From positions 1-64,000 of the forward strand of contig CACZZZ010000002.1 in the NCBI GenBank assembly GCA_902785825.1: a DNA stretch of 64,000 nt, given 5' to 3'. Below, one piece after another: positions 51,394 to 60,743 of the stretch. The translations under genes and the position numbers were made by a program. The notes under the pieces were generated by a model. It searched no databases and had not been told where the DNA came from. It saw nothing but the letters and a program-made list of their open reading frames with translations. The DNA is from an uncultured Bacteroidia bacterium. GTDB taxonomy: Bacteria; Bacteroidota; Bacteroidia; Bacteroidales; UBA932. How positions within the stretch are numbered: position 1 is the stretch's first letter; each line of letters starts with the position of its first letter.

Positions 51394-54363
51394 ATGAAAA
51401 AAACACTGCTTATACTCCTGTCCTTCGCGCTTGCCCTCGTAGGCTGCAAGTACGACGACTCGAGTCTTTGGGAGGAGGTTAACGCCCAGAAAGCGAAACT
51501 CGCCACCTTGGAGAGCACTGTCTCGTCAATGAACTCCAACATCGGGACTCTGCAATCCCTTGTTACCTCACTCCAGAACAAATTGACAGTCAACTCAGTC
51601 TCTAAGACTGACGACGGCTACACGATCGTTTTTTCGGACGGCACCAGCGCGAAGATCCAGAACGGAGCCGATGGAGAGACTCCCCTAATCGGCGCCAAGG
51701 CCGACTCCGACGGCAACTACTTCTGGACAGTCAACGGCCAATGGCTGCTCGACGCCACAGGAGCCAAAGTCTCCACGAGCAACACTCCCAAGTTGAAGAT
51801 CGAGGAAGACCAGTGGATGGTCTCCTACGACAATGGATCCACCTGGACGAAGATTGAAGGCCAGAGCGCTTACGCCTCAGGCATATTCAAGACGGTGGAC
51901 ACCACTGACACTGACGCTGTCTTCACCCTCAATGACGGCACCGTGATCACCGTGCCCCTGACGGGTACAGCCAAGAAGCTCCAGCTCGTCTTCGACGAGA
52001 CTGTGTTCGCCCAGATGCGTAACGGTGAGCTTCTCAGCACAGCTTATCAGATTGTCGCTCCTGACGGCGCGAAGGTTGACTTCGAGACCTTTGAGAGCGA
52101 CGGCTGGACAGTGACATTACGTCCGACTGACGAAAAGAGCGGAAGAATCTCGATCAAGGCTCCCGCAAAGGTCACACCCACGAAGGTTCTCTTCCTTCTG
52201 ACAGACGACCAGGGTGGCTCATTCATAAAGATAATCAACATAGGTCTGAATGAGAGCGAGAAGCCTATCGTCAAGACCAGCTATGAAGTCAGCTACACCG
52301 GTGGTGAGCTCGTGATCCCGATCATGTCCTCCACCGCCACCATCGGCGATTATGGCAATAATTGGATGGAGCTCATCGAGGTTGGCGACCAGGTTGTCCT
52401 CAAACTCGCTGAGAACGAGTCCTACGACTGGAGAACCGCCAGGGTCACCCTTGAGGACGGCACCGTAGTCACCATCACCCAGCTGACCAAAGACGCCCTA
52501 TTCCTCACAAAGGATGTCATCAAAATCGACGGAAGACGCCAGATTGTAGCGGTACCGGTCAACACCAACATCACCGGGATCACCACCACCATCAAAGAAG
52601 GATCCGAGTGGCTTTCCGCCACCCCTTCGACAAGGGCACTCTCCCAGAAGATCTATTCCTTCACAGCCAAGAGGAACACGACCGAAGAGGAAAGAACCGC
52701 CAAAGTCGAGTTCAGCGGTAAGGGCATCACCCAGACCTGCTCGATAATACAGAGCGTGTTCGAAGGCGATCCTTCGATGGATGTCACCGAGGCTGCGGCC
52801 GCCGAGGAAGGCGAGGAGGTTGAGCTCAAGGAGTCCCTCGTCGTCTCCGTTACCAAGGACGGCTATGTCGTCACTGACGGAAGCAGTTACCTCTTTGTCA
52901 AGGACGCTTCCAACCTCTCCGCTTTCAGCACTGCCTCTTTCCCTGGTGACTATGTCAAGTTCAAAGCTACCGCCACGAGCCTCAACGGCATGCCCGCTCT
53001 CGGTTCCGTACAAGACTTCGAGGTCACCAAGACTGGCGGCACATTCAAGATAAGCGGTCCTGAGTTCACCTCATCCTTCTCTTCCAACGTGCCCGCCGCG
53101 GTCACTATCAACGGCGCGGCCTTGACTAAGGACAAGTCCGGCAACTACAACCTTGCCGTCCAGGGCTACCCGAAGAAACTGGTCATCTACAACCCGGCGA
53201 GTTACGCCTCTCTCGACAGCTTCGTTCCTTCCAAGTTCACCATGACTGGAATCTACTACGGAGAGTCCGATGGAACCGCCTACATCATCTACAATGACCG
53301 CAAGGCAAGCGAACCTCTCGTCAACGACGGCGACCAGGTCAGCGTGTCCACATTCATAGCCAACGCCGACAAGAACAAGACCCTTAAGGTCGGTCCCGGC
53401 CTTGTTGTCGCCGCTGGAGCCACCAGCTTCCTCATGGAGCAGGACGGCGTCAGGATCCTTGTTTTCCAGCCTGGAACTAATCCGAAAGTCGGTGATATGG
53501 TGGTCGTGGAAGGCAAATACACTGAATATCAAGGAGAACCTCAGGTCAACTCCGGAGCGAAAGTCACAACCAACTCCAGCGGGAACAGCGTGACCCACCC
53601 GGCGGCCAAGGATATCAACTCCACATTCGGGTCTTATTCCTCAACAGAAAGGGAGTTCGTGACCTTCTCCGGTACTCTCAACATTTCCGGCAACTACTAC
53701 AACATCAATGTTGACGGATCAACCACCGTTATCGGCAGCATGTTGAAACCCGCCGAAAACATCTCATCCCTGAATGGTAAGGAAGTCACTGTCAAGGGTT
53801 ACTACATCTACCATTCTGGCCAAGGCAAATATCTCTATGTCATCGCCACAGAGATCAACGGCATTTCCCTTGTCGGCCCTACCAGCTCCGGTGGCGGTGA
53901 TGAACCCGGTGGTGACAACCCCGGTGGCGGTGGTAATATAGAAGGTGGAACGATCTCTTGGGATTCCGCTTCAGCATGGTCGGGAATCGGGGAAAAAGTA
54001 ATCTCCTTGACTGCCGGCGATTACACCATCACCATCGATAAACAAAACGGCGGTACCAACCCGACCGTCAACACCTTAGCCAATGACTGCCGTGTTTACG
54101 CCAAGGGAACTGTCACGATCACAACTACCGGAGCGGCTATGACGAGCATTGTCTTCAACATCTCCACCCAAGGTAAGAGGAGACTCGCTCCTATCACAGC
54201 CAGTACCGGAACTATCGCGAAACAGAATGTAGGTGACGATACTGTTTCCTGGTCTGGATCAGCGACTTCCGTCACTTTCACTGTTGGAGAGAAAGCGAAT
54301 TACGGCTCCGACGGCGCGACTAAGGCCGGACAGTTTGACTTCAGCAGCATTGAGATCAACTAA
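51394..54363 (+). CDS. Large surface lipoprotein with DUF4988/BACON-like and OB-like domains
   Basis: 989 residues from ATG 51394 (MKKTLLILLSFALALVGCKYDDS), a signal peptide with lipobox LVGC. A coiled coil (about 25-65) and GYTIVFSDGTSAKIQNG follow, the DUF4988/PL29-N-terminal type. At about 290-510 are two BACON-like domains (YEVSYTGGELVIPIMSS... ; WLSATPSTRALSQKIYSFTAKRNTTEEERTAKV). At about 520-860 OB-like segments (FPGDYVKFKATATSLNGMPAL, VGDMVVVEGKYTEYQGEPQV) precede a Gly/Pro-rich linker and a C-terminal beta domain. Such lipoproteins are usually exposed outside and bind glycans. Divergent from the polysaccharide operon. Confidence 0.82.
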   Translation: MKKTLLILLSFALALVGCKYDDSSLWEEVNAQKAKLATLESTVSSMNSNIGTLQSLVTSLQNKLTVNSVSKTDDGYTIVFSDGTSAKIQNGADGETPLIGAKADSDGNYFWTVNGQWLLDATGAKVSTSNTPKLKIEEDQWMVSYDNGSTWTKIEGQSAYASGIFKTVDTTDTDAVFTLNDGTVITVPLTGTAKKLQLVFDETVFAQMRNGELLSTAYQIVAPDGAKVDFETFESDGWTVTLRPTDEKSGRISIKAPAKVTPTKVLFLLTDDQGGSFIKIINIGLNESEKPIVKTSYEVSYTGGELVIPIMSSTATIGDYGNNWMELIEVGDQVVLKLAENESYDWRTARVTLEDGTVVTITQLTKDALFLTKDVIKIDGRRQIVAVPVNTNITGITTTIKEGSEWLSATPSTRALSQKIYSFTAKRNTTEEERTAKVEFSGKGITQTCSIIQSVFEGDPSMDVTEAAAAEEGEEVELKESLVVSVTKDGYVVTDGSSYLFVKDASNLSAFSTASFPGDYVKFKATATSLNGMPALGSVQDFEVTKTGGTFKISGPEFTSSFSSNVPAAVTINGAALTKDKSGNYNLAVQGYPKKLVIYNPASYASLDSFVPSKFTMTGIYYGESDGTAYIIYNDRKASEPLVNDGDQVSVSTFIANADKNKTLKVGPGLVVAAGATSFLMEQDGVRILVFQPGTNPKVGDMVVVEGKYTEYQGEPQVNSGAKVTTNSSGNSVTHPAAKDINSTFGSYSSTEREFVTFSGTLNISGNYYNINVDGSTTVIGSMLKPAENISSLNGKEVTVKGYYIYHSGQGKYLYVIATEINGISLVGPTSSGGGDEPGGDNPGGGGNIEGGTISWDSASAWSGIGEKVISLTAGDYTITIDKQNGGTNPTVNTLANDCRVYAKGTVTITTTGAAMTSIVFNISTQGKRRLAPITASTGTIAKQNVGDDTVSWSGSATSVTFTVGEKANYGSDGATKAGQFDFSSIEIN

Positions 54364-54381
54364 TAACCACTATCCATCATT

Positions 54382-54413
54382 AAAGAGGCGCCCCAACCGG
54401 AGCGCCTCTTTTT
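54382..54413 (+). terminator. Terminator after the BACON-type lipoprotein gene
   Basis: 10-bp stem AAAGAGGCGC with GCGCCTCTTT followed by TT. It lies between convergent genes and its distal arm touches the malQ stop codon (54412), so it may also serve malQ. Confidence 0.85.
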
Positions 54414-56802
54414 ATCTGCCTGTTGAAGTGATTAACTCTTTAAGGTGAGCGTTGAACGCGGATTGGGAGAGGAGGTTCTCAAGAGTTGTGTGCATCCGCC
54501 AGCGCCAATAATGACGGGGATTAGCCGGCACATTGATCCTCTCGTCAGCGGGATTGCCCTGATAACGGACAGCCCCGTCAATCGACAGCCAATCCTGCAA
54601 AGGCAAGACACAAAGCATGGAAGGAGACTCAAGATGCTGCTTTAAAATCCTCTCGCAAATCCAAGGCTCACAGACAGAAGGAGCAAGACCCTCGAGGTGG
54701 AGCATCTCATGGAAATACCTGGAAGTCAATTCCCTATCCTCTTCCCACCAGGCTCTCAGCGAAGAGGTGTCATGCGATCCGGTCGTACAAACGGAAAGAT
54801 AGGGATACCTCGCGGGATCGCCGAAGGTATCCTCCGGGGACTTCGGCATCCTCTGCACCTCAAGCGACAGGATCTTCAGCTCGTCCATCACCTCGGGGAC
54901 ACAAGCCGGGATCATCCCGAGATCCTCACCACAGGCGAGCATACCGGTGGAATCCAACAAGGCGGGGAGCTTTCTCATCGCCGTCTCTTTCCAGAAGGCA
55001 TTGTGGCGGCGATAGAAAAAGTCGTTGTAAAGATCATTGTAAGCATTCTTGTGCCACTCGTCAAGAGCTTCGAACGCTCCTGTCTTCTGGGACGATATTC
55101 TCGGATGATACCATCCGGGACGATGAGGATCCGCCACGAACAAATCGGACTCCGGATCGAACCCGCGGACCCGGAGTTCCTCTCCGGAATATGGCAGGGC
55201 GGGATTGAAATGTCCGAGCAAGCCAGACTTGATACCTAGTGGAATCTCCCATATTCTGAAGAAACCGAGAATATGGTCAATCCTGAAAGCGTCGAAATAT
55301 TCGCTCATCTTCCGCAGACGAGCCTTCCACCAGCCATATCCATCCTTGGCCATCTCCTCCCAGTTATAGGTCGGGAAACCCCAGTTCTGGCCGTCTTCGG
55401 AGAAAGCGTCCGGCGGTGCTCCGGCCTGGGAATCGAGGTTGAAGAGCTCGGGATACTGCCAGGCGTCCACGCTGTCCCTGCTGATTCCGATTGGCAGGTC
55501 TCCCTTGATGGCGATGCCTTTGGAATGGGCATAGGCCACAGCGTCCTTAAGCTGTTTGTCAAGGCAGAATTGCTCCCAGAGGTAGAAATCCATTTTCTCC
55601 CCATGGATTTTCCGGAAAGCCTCCACACCGCTCTTTGAATATACGCTCAGCTCCGTCCATTTGCCAAACTCCGGAGTGCAGTTAAGATCCCGCAGGACAC
55701 AGAAGGCCGCATAAGGGACCAACCAATGCTCATTAGCGGAAAAGAATGACTTATATTCCTCGCTCTCAAGAGCTTTTACGCCAGCTGTCTTAAAAGCTGC
55801 CAGCAAAAGGCGGGTCTTCTCATTGTTGACCCTCTCATAGTCTATTTGAGGCAGGGCATTGAGTTCTTCCTGAAGCGCCTTGTATTCCTTGGTCTTCCTC
55901 ACGCCGGCATCAGGGAGCGAGATAAACTGCGGATGAAGGGCGAAGGTCGAGTTGGCGTTGTAGGGATATGAGTCCGTCCACGAACGGGTCATCGTGGTGT
56001 CATTGATCGGAAGGATCTGTATGACACTCTGCCCCACAGCGGAAGCCCAATCAACAAGTTTCTTGATGTCCTTGAACTCACCCACACCGAAACTATCCTC
56101 TGATTTAAGCGAGAATACGGGGATGGCGACTCCGGTTCCTCTCCAAGGTTGCCGGTCAAAAACCGGCTCCCTCTCACGAATAACTTGAAGAGTGCCCTCG
56201 TCCTGGGTCAAGGAGAGCCTTCTGTTCAGCCCGGACTCCCAAATCTTCGGTTCGCCAGTTTCCTCATTTAGAATAACGAACTTATATTCAGTAACTTCCT
56301 TCGGATCTAACGTAACCCTCCAGAAGGGACCGCCAGCGAGCGGGACATATTTCTTCCAGTCATCAAACAACGCCCCACTTCCGGTAACGGCCAAGATCTC
56401 GCCACGTCTGACCTGGGGACAGGCGACGGCCAAGACCAGATTCCCGGAGCGACGTTTCCCAGGAGCTGCCTTAGGCCCGAAAATCACGTCCGTGAATGCC
56501 TTGGTCCAGAAAGGAGCGTCCGAAGGACGGTCATTCCAGCGGTCACGGACCTCAACTGAATTGATCTTCTTAGAAGAAGGGATATTCAGGGTGTGACCCG
56601 CCCACTCACGACGGACTGTTTTGCCATCGCGTTTAAGGACAAAACCATAATCAACCGTTTTCCATGAAACCGGGACACTAATCTCTGACTTCCAGATTCC
56701 GTCCGCGACATAGCGCATAGGGGTTTCTTTCCCGTCCGGAGCCAATACAGACAATGACTCGCCAGGGACAGTGAAATATTCAATACTTATTTTGATACGC
56801 AT
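54412..56802 (-). CDS. malQ: 4-alpha-glucanotransferase with N-terminal CBM20 domains
   Basis: 796 residues from ATG 56802. Two starch-binding CBM20-like domains (about 1-105 and 120-215; KYVPLAGGPFWRVTLDPKEVTEYKFVI) precede the GH77 catalytic part. The catalytic region has AFRIDHILGFFRIWEIP with the nucleophile Asp, CGEDLGMIPACVPEVMDEL with the acid/base Glu, and GSHDTSSLRAWWEED with the stabilising Asp. It transfers glucan segments in glycogen or maltodextrin metabolism. Plant DPE2-like architecture is normal for Bacteroidota. Divergent from the U32 gene. Confidence 0.94.
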   Translation of the reverse strand: MRIKISIEYFTVPGESLSVLAPDGKETPMRYVADGIWKSEISVPVSWKTVDYGFVLKRDGKTVRREWAGHTLNIPSSKKINSVEVRDRWNDRPSDAPFWTKAFTDVIFGPKAAPGKRRSGNLVLAVACPQVRRGEILAVTGSGALFDDWKKYVPLAGGPFWRVTLDPKEVTEYKFVILNEETGEPKIWESGLNRRLSLTQDEGTLQVIREREPVFDRQPWRGTGVAIPVFSLKSEDSFGVGEFKDIKKLVDWASAVGQSVIQILPINDTTMTRSWTDSYPYNANSTFALHPQFISLPDAGVRKTKEYKALQEELNALPQIDYERVNNEKTRLLLAAFKTAGVKALESEEYKSFFSANEHWLVPYAAFCVLRDLNCTPEFGKWTELSVYSKSGVEAFRKIHGEKMDFYLWEQFCLDKQLKDAVAYAHSKGIAIKGDLPIGISRDSVDAWQYPELFNLDSQAGAPPDAFSEDGQNWGFPTYNWEEMAKDGYGWWKARLRKMSEYFDAFRIDHILGFFRIWEIPLGIKSGLLGHFNPALPYSGEELRVRGFDPESDLFVADPHRPGWYHPRISSQKTGAFEALDEWHKNAYNDLYNDFFYRRHNAFWKETAMRKLPALLDSTGMLACGEDLGMIPACVPEVMDELKILSLEVQRMPKSPEDTFGDPARYPYLSVCTTGSHDTSSLRAWWEEDRELTSRYFHEMLHLEGLAPSVCEPWICERILKQHLESPSMLCVLPLQDWLSIDGAVRYQGNPADERINVPANPRHYWRWRMHTTLENLLSQSAFNAHLKELITSTGR

Positions 56803-56837
56803 AACAAAAACCACGGCGGCTTAATACCGCCATTATT

Positions 56838-56879
56838 CCGCAATATAACCAAAATATCCGAAAATGGTTATATTCGCGG
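56838..56879. promoter_or_regulatory. Near-symmetrical divergent promoter region of malQ and the U32 gene
   Basis: CCGC-AATATAACCA (56838-56851) and TGGTTATATTCGCGG (56865-56879) form an inverted repeat with one unpaired base. Each arm holds a TATATT[CG]G-like -7 box for one of the two divergent genes (TATATTCG at 56869-56876 for U32). Confidence 0.45.
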
Positions 56880-56903
56880 TCACAATCGGACAACAGGACC
56901 CCC

Positions 56904-58172
56904 ATGGACAGGAAAGAACTTGAGATAATGGCTCCGGCGGGCAACTTCGAGTGCCTTGCCGCAGCGATTCAAGGCGGAGCGGACTCAGTGTATTTCGGAG
57001 TCGGCAGGCTGAACATGCGTTCCCATTCAGCCAACAATTTCTCGCCTGAAGACCTTCCGGAAATCACAAGGATTTGCCGGGAGGCCGGAGTCAAGACTTA
57101 CATGACTCTCAACATAGTCCTGTACGAAGAGGACATCGCTCCTATGCGTGAAGCGCTTGACACGGCCAAAGCGGCCGGAGTGGACGCCATCATCGCATCC
57201 GACATGGCCGCGATCAGTTATTGCCGTCAGATCGGGCTGGAAGTCCACGCCTCGACCCAACTGAATGTCTCCAACATCGAAGCGCTGAAATTCTGGGCCA
57301 AGTTCGCCGATGTGATAGTCCTCGCCAGGGAATTGAACCTCGGGCAGGTCAAGAAGATCTCGGAAGCGATTGAGAATGAGAAGATAACCGGTCCTTCCGG
57401 AAATCTCATCCGCCTGGAGATGTTCGCCCATGGAGCCCTTTGCATGGCCATCTCCGGCAAATGCTACCTAAGCCTCCATAATTGCGGTCATTCAGCGAAC
57501 AGGGGCGACTGCTACCAAATCTGCAGGAGAGGCTATGACCTGACAGACATAGAGACCGGAGAAAGCCTTGAGATAGACAACCGTTACATTCTCTCCCCCA
57601 AGGACCTTTGCACGATCGATTACCTCGACAAGATGGTCGAATTCGGAATCAAGGTTTTCAAGATCGAGGGAAGGGCAAGATCCGCGGAATATGTGAAAAG
57701 AGCCGCGGAGTGCTACCGGAAAGCCGCTGACGCCATTTGCGGCGGGACCTTCACCCCGGAAGTCGCCTCCAATTTGAAAGAACGACTGTCAGAAGTGTTT
57801 AACAGAGGTTTCTGGGACGGGTGGTACCAGGGAGGAAAAATGGCCCAGTGGAGCGAGATCTACGGGAGCCACGCCACGCGCCGCAAAACATACGTCGGAA
57901 AAGTCACCAACTGGTATGACCGCCTGAGCGTGGCGGAGATCCTGATCGAGTCATATTCCATTAAAGTTGGGGATGAATATTTGGCGATTGGCCAGACGAC
58001 CGGAGTCTATGAAGGCAGAGTTGAAGAGGTCCGTGTTGACCTGAAACCCGTTCAAGAGGCCCGCAAGGGCGAGCTTTGCTCTATTCCTGTGGCTTTCCCT
58101 GAGGATTGGAAGGGTGATAAGAAACTCCGCCGCGGCGACCGGATCTACCTCTGGGTTGAAACCGGAGAATGA
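56904..58172 (+). CDS. Peptidase U32 family protein (tRNA/rRNA hydroxylation type)
   Basis: 422 residues. ELEIMAPAGNFECLAAAIQGGADSVYFG, EVHASTQLNVSN, the Cys-containing HGALCMAISGKCYLS, and NRGDCYQICRR are U32 hallmarks. Characterised bacterial relatives (TrhP/YegQ, RlhA) hydroxylate tRNA or rRNA using prephenate-dependent chemistry rather than acting as proteases. The C-terminal beta-barrel domain is present (about 320-420). The 3' end overlaps convergent trmB by 28 nt. Confidence 0.9.
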   Translation: MDRKELEIMAPAGNFECLAAAIQGGADSVYFGVGRLNMRSHSANNFSPEDLPEITRICREAGVKTYMTLNIVLYEEDIAPMREALDTAKAAGVDAIIASDMAAISYCRQIGLEVHASTQLNVSNIEALKFWAKFADVIVLARELNLGQVKKISEAIENEKITGPSGNLIRLEMFAHGALCMAISGKCYLSLHNCGHSANRGDCYQICRRGYDLTDIETGESLEIDNRYILSPKDLCTIDYLDKMVEFGIKVFKIEGRARSAEYVKRAAECYRKAADAICGGTFTPEVASNLKERLSEVFNRGFWDGWYQGGKMAQWSEIYGSHATRRKTYVGKVTNWYDRLSVAEILIESYSIKVGDEYLAIGQTTGVYEGRVEEVRVDLKPVQEARKGELCSIPVAFPEDWKGDKKLRRGDRIYLWVETGE

Positions 58173-59110
58173 ACGAACCTTCTTGGGCCCTCTATCGAGC
58201 GCCAATAATCCGAATCGAAGTCTGAAGGGTGCTTGTACGGCCCCTCATGGTCGATCTTGAACGACAGATACGTTATCTTGTACCCCTGCGACAGGAACAT
58301 CTTCTCGTAGAACGTCTGCACCTCGTACAAAGCTGATGACCTCCCGGCAGGTGGAGGTGTCCCCCCGGCAACCGTGGCCACCCTCGGCCACGTAAGAGGG
58401 GGGACCATAGACGGAGAAGGATGAAAGAGAACTTGTTCTCTTGACGACTTCGAAGGATATGGTGGGGTCCGCGGAGCGGACGTTGAACGGGGGGACACCT
58501 CCACCGCCGAGGCATCTCCGTAAAGATCCACTGTAGAATCAAGTATGGTAAGACCGTTCTCCAGGGCCACGGCTTTTGAATATTCATGAAGGAAACGGCT
58601 GTCTGTCTTGAGGTGAATTATACCGCCGGGCTTCAGGAACCTCCGGTAACGCTCCAAGAAAAGCGGACTGGTCAAACGGCTGTTCTCGCTCTTTAGCTGC
58701 GGATCAGAAAAAGTCAACCAAATCTCGCTGACCTCTCCAGGACCGAAAAAGGCTTCGATAAACTCAATACGGGTACGAAGGAAAGCCACGTTCTGGAGCC
58801 CTTCCTCCGTCGCCGTCTTGGCACCTCTCCAAAGCCTCGCCCCCTTGATGTCCACGCCTATGTAGTTGCGCTCAGGAATACGTTTGGAAAGATCAATCGT
58901 GTACTCCCCCTTCCCGCAGCCAAGTTCCAGGACAATCGGCTGGTCTTTCTTGAACATAACCGAATTCCAATGCCCCTTGATCGGATGATCATTCAGCTTG
59001 AGTCCCTCAGAAGGATCCCCGCTTTTGTCAAGCACCTTTGACGCCTCCGGCTGGAGAAGGCAGGAGAAAGTCTCATTCTCCGCGAATTTCCTAAGTTTAT
59101 CGTGTCCCAT
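58145..59110 (-). CDS. trmB: tRNA (guanine-N7)-methyltransferase carrying an in-frame insertion
   Basis: 321 residues. SAM-binding VLELGCGKGEYTIDLS, NYIGVDIKGARLWRGAKTA, and TFSDPQLKSENSRLTSPLFL (the catalytic-loop region) identify TrmB, which makes m7G46 in tRNA variable loops. Residues about 202-253 (Pro/Ser/Arg-rich, from VEVSPRSTSAPRTPP to VAGGTPPP) interrupt the C-terminal domain between LYGDASA and AGRSSALYEVQTFYEKM. They are encoded by the palindromic element at 58350-58505, whose 156 bp equal 52 codons. Without it the protein would be 269 residues. Activity is likely if the insert forms a surface loop. The ATG shares one base with the gldH stop. Confidence 0.92.
   Translation of the reverse strand: MGHDKLRKFAENETFSCLLQPEASKVLDKSGDPSEGLKLNDHPIKGHWNSVMFKKDQPIVLELGCGKGEYTIDLSKRIPERNYIGVDIKGARLWRGAKTATEEGLQNVAFLRTRIEFIEAFFGPGEVSEIWLTFSDPQLKSENSRLTSPLFLERYRRFLKPGGIIHLKTDSRFLHEYSKAVALENGLTILDSTVDLYGDASAVEVSPRSTSAPRTPPYPSKSSREQVLFHPSPSMVPPLTWPRVATVAGGTPPPAGRSSALYEVQTFYEKMFLSQGYKITYLSFKIDHEGPYKHPSDFDSDYWRSIEGPRRFVHSPVSTQR
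58350..58505. mobile_element. 156-bp palindromic element inserted in frame in trmB
   Basis: Perfect 17-bp terminal inverted repeats (58350-58366 and 58489-58505; GGTGGAGGTGTCCCCCC). Inside are three more perfect hairpins: 58373-58392 (CGTGGCC/GGCCACG), 58425-58442 (AAGAGAA/TTCTCTT, loop CTTG) and 58467-58481 (GTCCGC/GCGGAC). A further GGGGGGAC at 58398-58405 can pair with the left repeat instead of the right one. No ORF of its own, so it is MITE-like or comparable in behaviour to Rickettsia palindromic elements. Flanks (TGCCTCGG and TGCCGGGA on the coding strand) are too unlike for a certain target duplication. I see no second copy in this window. Confidence 0.85.
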
Positions 59111-59550
59111 CAGTCTCTCTTGAGTATTAATCCCAAACCTCTTATCTCATCCGAATCATTCACGATCCTGGCTTTCAAACGCCACTCCCCCACCTCCGGA
59201 AGTTCCAGATGGTCAGTATATTCCGTCACAATATCCCTTGTGAGATAAGAGTCTCCGGACCCATCCTTGATCCGTACCGTGGTGGTGTCGGTGAGGATGG
59301 AGTCAGATGGAGAGAACCACCTGAGATCCAAGACTATATCCTCATCACGGAAGGCGATGAAACCATCCCTTTCAAGACGGGTGTAAAAGTCGATACCGTA
59401 CGTTGAGGAGCTGTCCGACAAATCAAGAATGAAGGAATACGTGTCACCATACTCGGCGTTTTCCCTCAAGACAAAATACTCGCGGGAAGAAGGCCTGACG
59501 CAGGAAACCACGGCAAGAGCCAGGACAAAGAGAATGACACGACCCCTCAT
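59110..59550 (-). CDS. gldH: GldH-like lipoprotein
   Basis: 146 residues. Signal peptide with lipobox (LALAVVSCVR). The body YFVLRENAEYGDTYSFILDLSDSS...LPEVGEWRLKARIVNDSDEIRGLGLILKRD is similar in length and order to GldH, a lipoprotein first known from gliding in Flavobacterium but found in many non-gliding Bacteroidales. The context holB-ricT-gldH supports this. Sequence similarity alone is modest. It lies 6 nt after ricT and shares a base with the trmB start. Confidence 0.68.
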   Translation of the reverse strand: MRGRVILFVLALAVVSCVRPSSREYFVLRENAEYGDTYSFILDLSDSSSTYGIDFYTRLERDGFIAFRDEDIVLDLRWFSPSDSILTDTTTVRIKDGSGDSYLTRDIVTEYTDHLELPEVGEWRLKARIVNDSDEIRGLGLILKRD

Positions 59551-59556
59551 CGCAAA

Positions 59557-60735
59557 TCAACCACAATCCTTGGCAGGCCTATGGCCCTTGCCTCCGGCAC
59601 GGCCGCTACGGTTACGGTTCTTGCTCTTCGACTTCTTGGGCTTGTCGAAACGGGTGATACTGTCGTCCCCGACAGCCGAGATGAACTGCGGACCGATAGG
59701 TTCCGGATCGTTCTTCAGGGACTCCGGCTTCTCCCCATTCCGGTTCATCATGATTATCTCCCTGACCTCAAATGCCTTAAGCGGGTAAATATTCGTCAAA
59801 GAACCCTTCTCGTAAGAGAAATACATGGTTTCCTGGAGAATGTCTGTCTTGACAAGATAGGCGGGGCCGTCCTCAAACTCAAGCGGCTCAGTCACTTTCG
59901 GAATCCTGGACTGGGCGTCCATGTAATTAGCGACCTCATAATTGAGGCAGCATTTAAGCTTACCGCATTGTCCGGCAAGTTTCTGCAGATTCAAGGACAG
60001 ATCCTGCACCCTGGCCGCCGAGGTGGAGATAGACTGGAAGTTAGTGATATAGTTAGCGCAGCAAAGCTCGCGGCCGCAAACTCCCAGACCTCCTATTAGG
60101 CCAGCCTCCTGCCGGGCGCCTATCTGCTTCATCTCTATCCTGATACGGAACTCCTCCGCATAGACCTTGATCAGCTGGCGGAAATCGACACGCCCGTCAG
60201 CGATATAGTAAAAGATGGCCTTGGTCCCGTCGCCCTGGAACTCCACGTCCCCAATCTTCATGTCCAATCCAAGTTCCGCGGCGATCCGCCTGGCCTGGAT
60301 CATAGTATCCTGCTCCCTCGCTATGGCTTCCTGCCATTTCGCGATGTCAAAGGGCTTGGCCCGACGGTATATCTTTTTCAAAGGAGTGGTCTCAGGGTCA
60401 ACGCCTTTGCACTTCATCTGACGGCCGACCACAGGGCCCTCCAGAGTCACTATTCCAAGATCGTGGCCATTGGCAGCCTCCACGATCACGAGATCTCCTG
60501 TCTTGATTCCTTGCCCTGAAGCGTTGACATAGATTCCCTTCCTGGTATTCTTGAAACGGACCTCGAAGAGATCCTTGTACTGCTCCTGGGTCACTCCCTT
60601 GAGCCAGTTGTATGACTCGAGCTTGCAGCAGCCTTGGCGATATTCGCATTCGTACTCTCCGGTCTCGCTCTCGCGGGTGACCGTACAGCCCCTGCTGCAA
60701 TCGAATTTTATGGATTCGTTGTCTATATTCTCCAT
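59557..60735 (-). CDS. ricT: PSP1-domain protein, RicT-like
   Basis: 392 residues from ATG 60735, 8 nt after the holB stop; a TTG at 60747 is the alternative. PSP1 C-terminal domain with GDVEFQGDGTKAIFYYIADGRVDFRQLIK and Cys-rich GVCGRELCCANY and LAGQCGKLKCCLNYE. The latter cysteines match those binding Fe-S in the Bacillus RicT (YaaT) subunit. An N-terminal RGC...CRQGCCKLESYNWL holds more Cys. The C-terminal end is Lys/Arg-rich. In Bacillus the Ric complex affects RNase Y; no such link is known to me for Bacteroidales. Confidence 0.88.
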   Translation of the reverse strand: MENIDNESIKFDCSRGCTVTRESETGEYECEYRQGCCKLESYNWLKGVTQEQYKDLFEVRFKNTRKGIYVNASGQGIKTGDLVIVEAANGHDLGIVTLEGPVVGRQMKCKGVDPETTPLKKIYRRAKPFDIAKWQEAIAREQDTMIQARRIAAELGLDMKIGDVEFQGDGTKAIFYYIADGRVDFRQLIKVYAEEFRIRIEMKQIGARQEAGLIGGLGVCGRELCCANYITNFQSISTSAARVQDLSLNLQKLAGQCGKLKCCLNYEVANYMDAQSRIPKVTEPLEFEDGPAYLVKTDILQETMYFSYEKGSLTNIYPLKAFEVREIIMMNRNGEKPESLKNDPEPIGPQFISAVGDDSITRFDKPKKSKSKNRNRSGRAGGKGHRPAKDCG

Positions 60736-60743
60736 CGTGATGA

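Noticed and set aside
58350..58505. Small structured RNA gene inside trmB
   Set aside because: The hairpins are symmetric about terminal inverted repeats and the segment is an open in-frame insert. No promoter or terminator is seen, so a palindromic insertion is the simpler reading.
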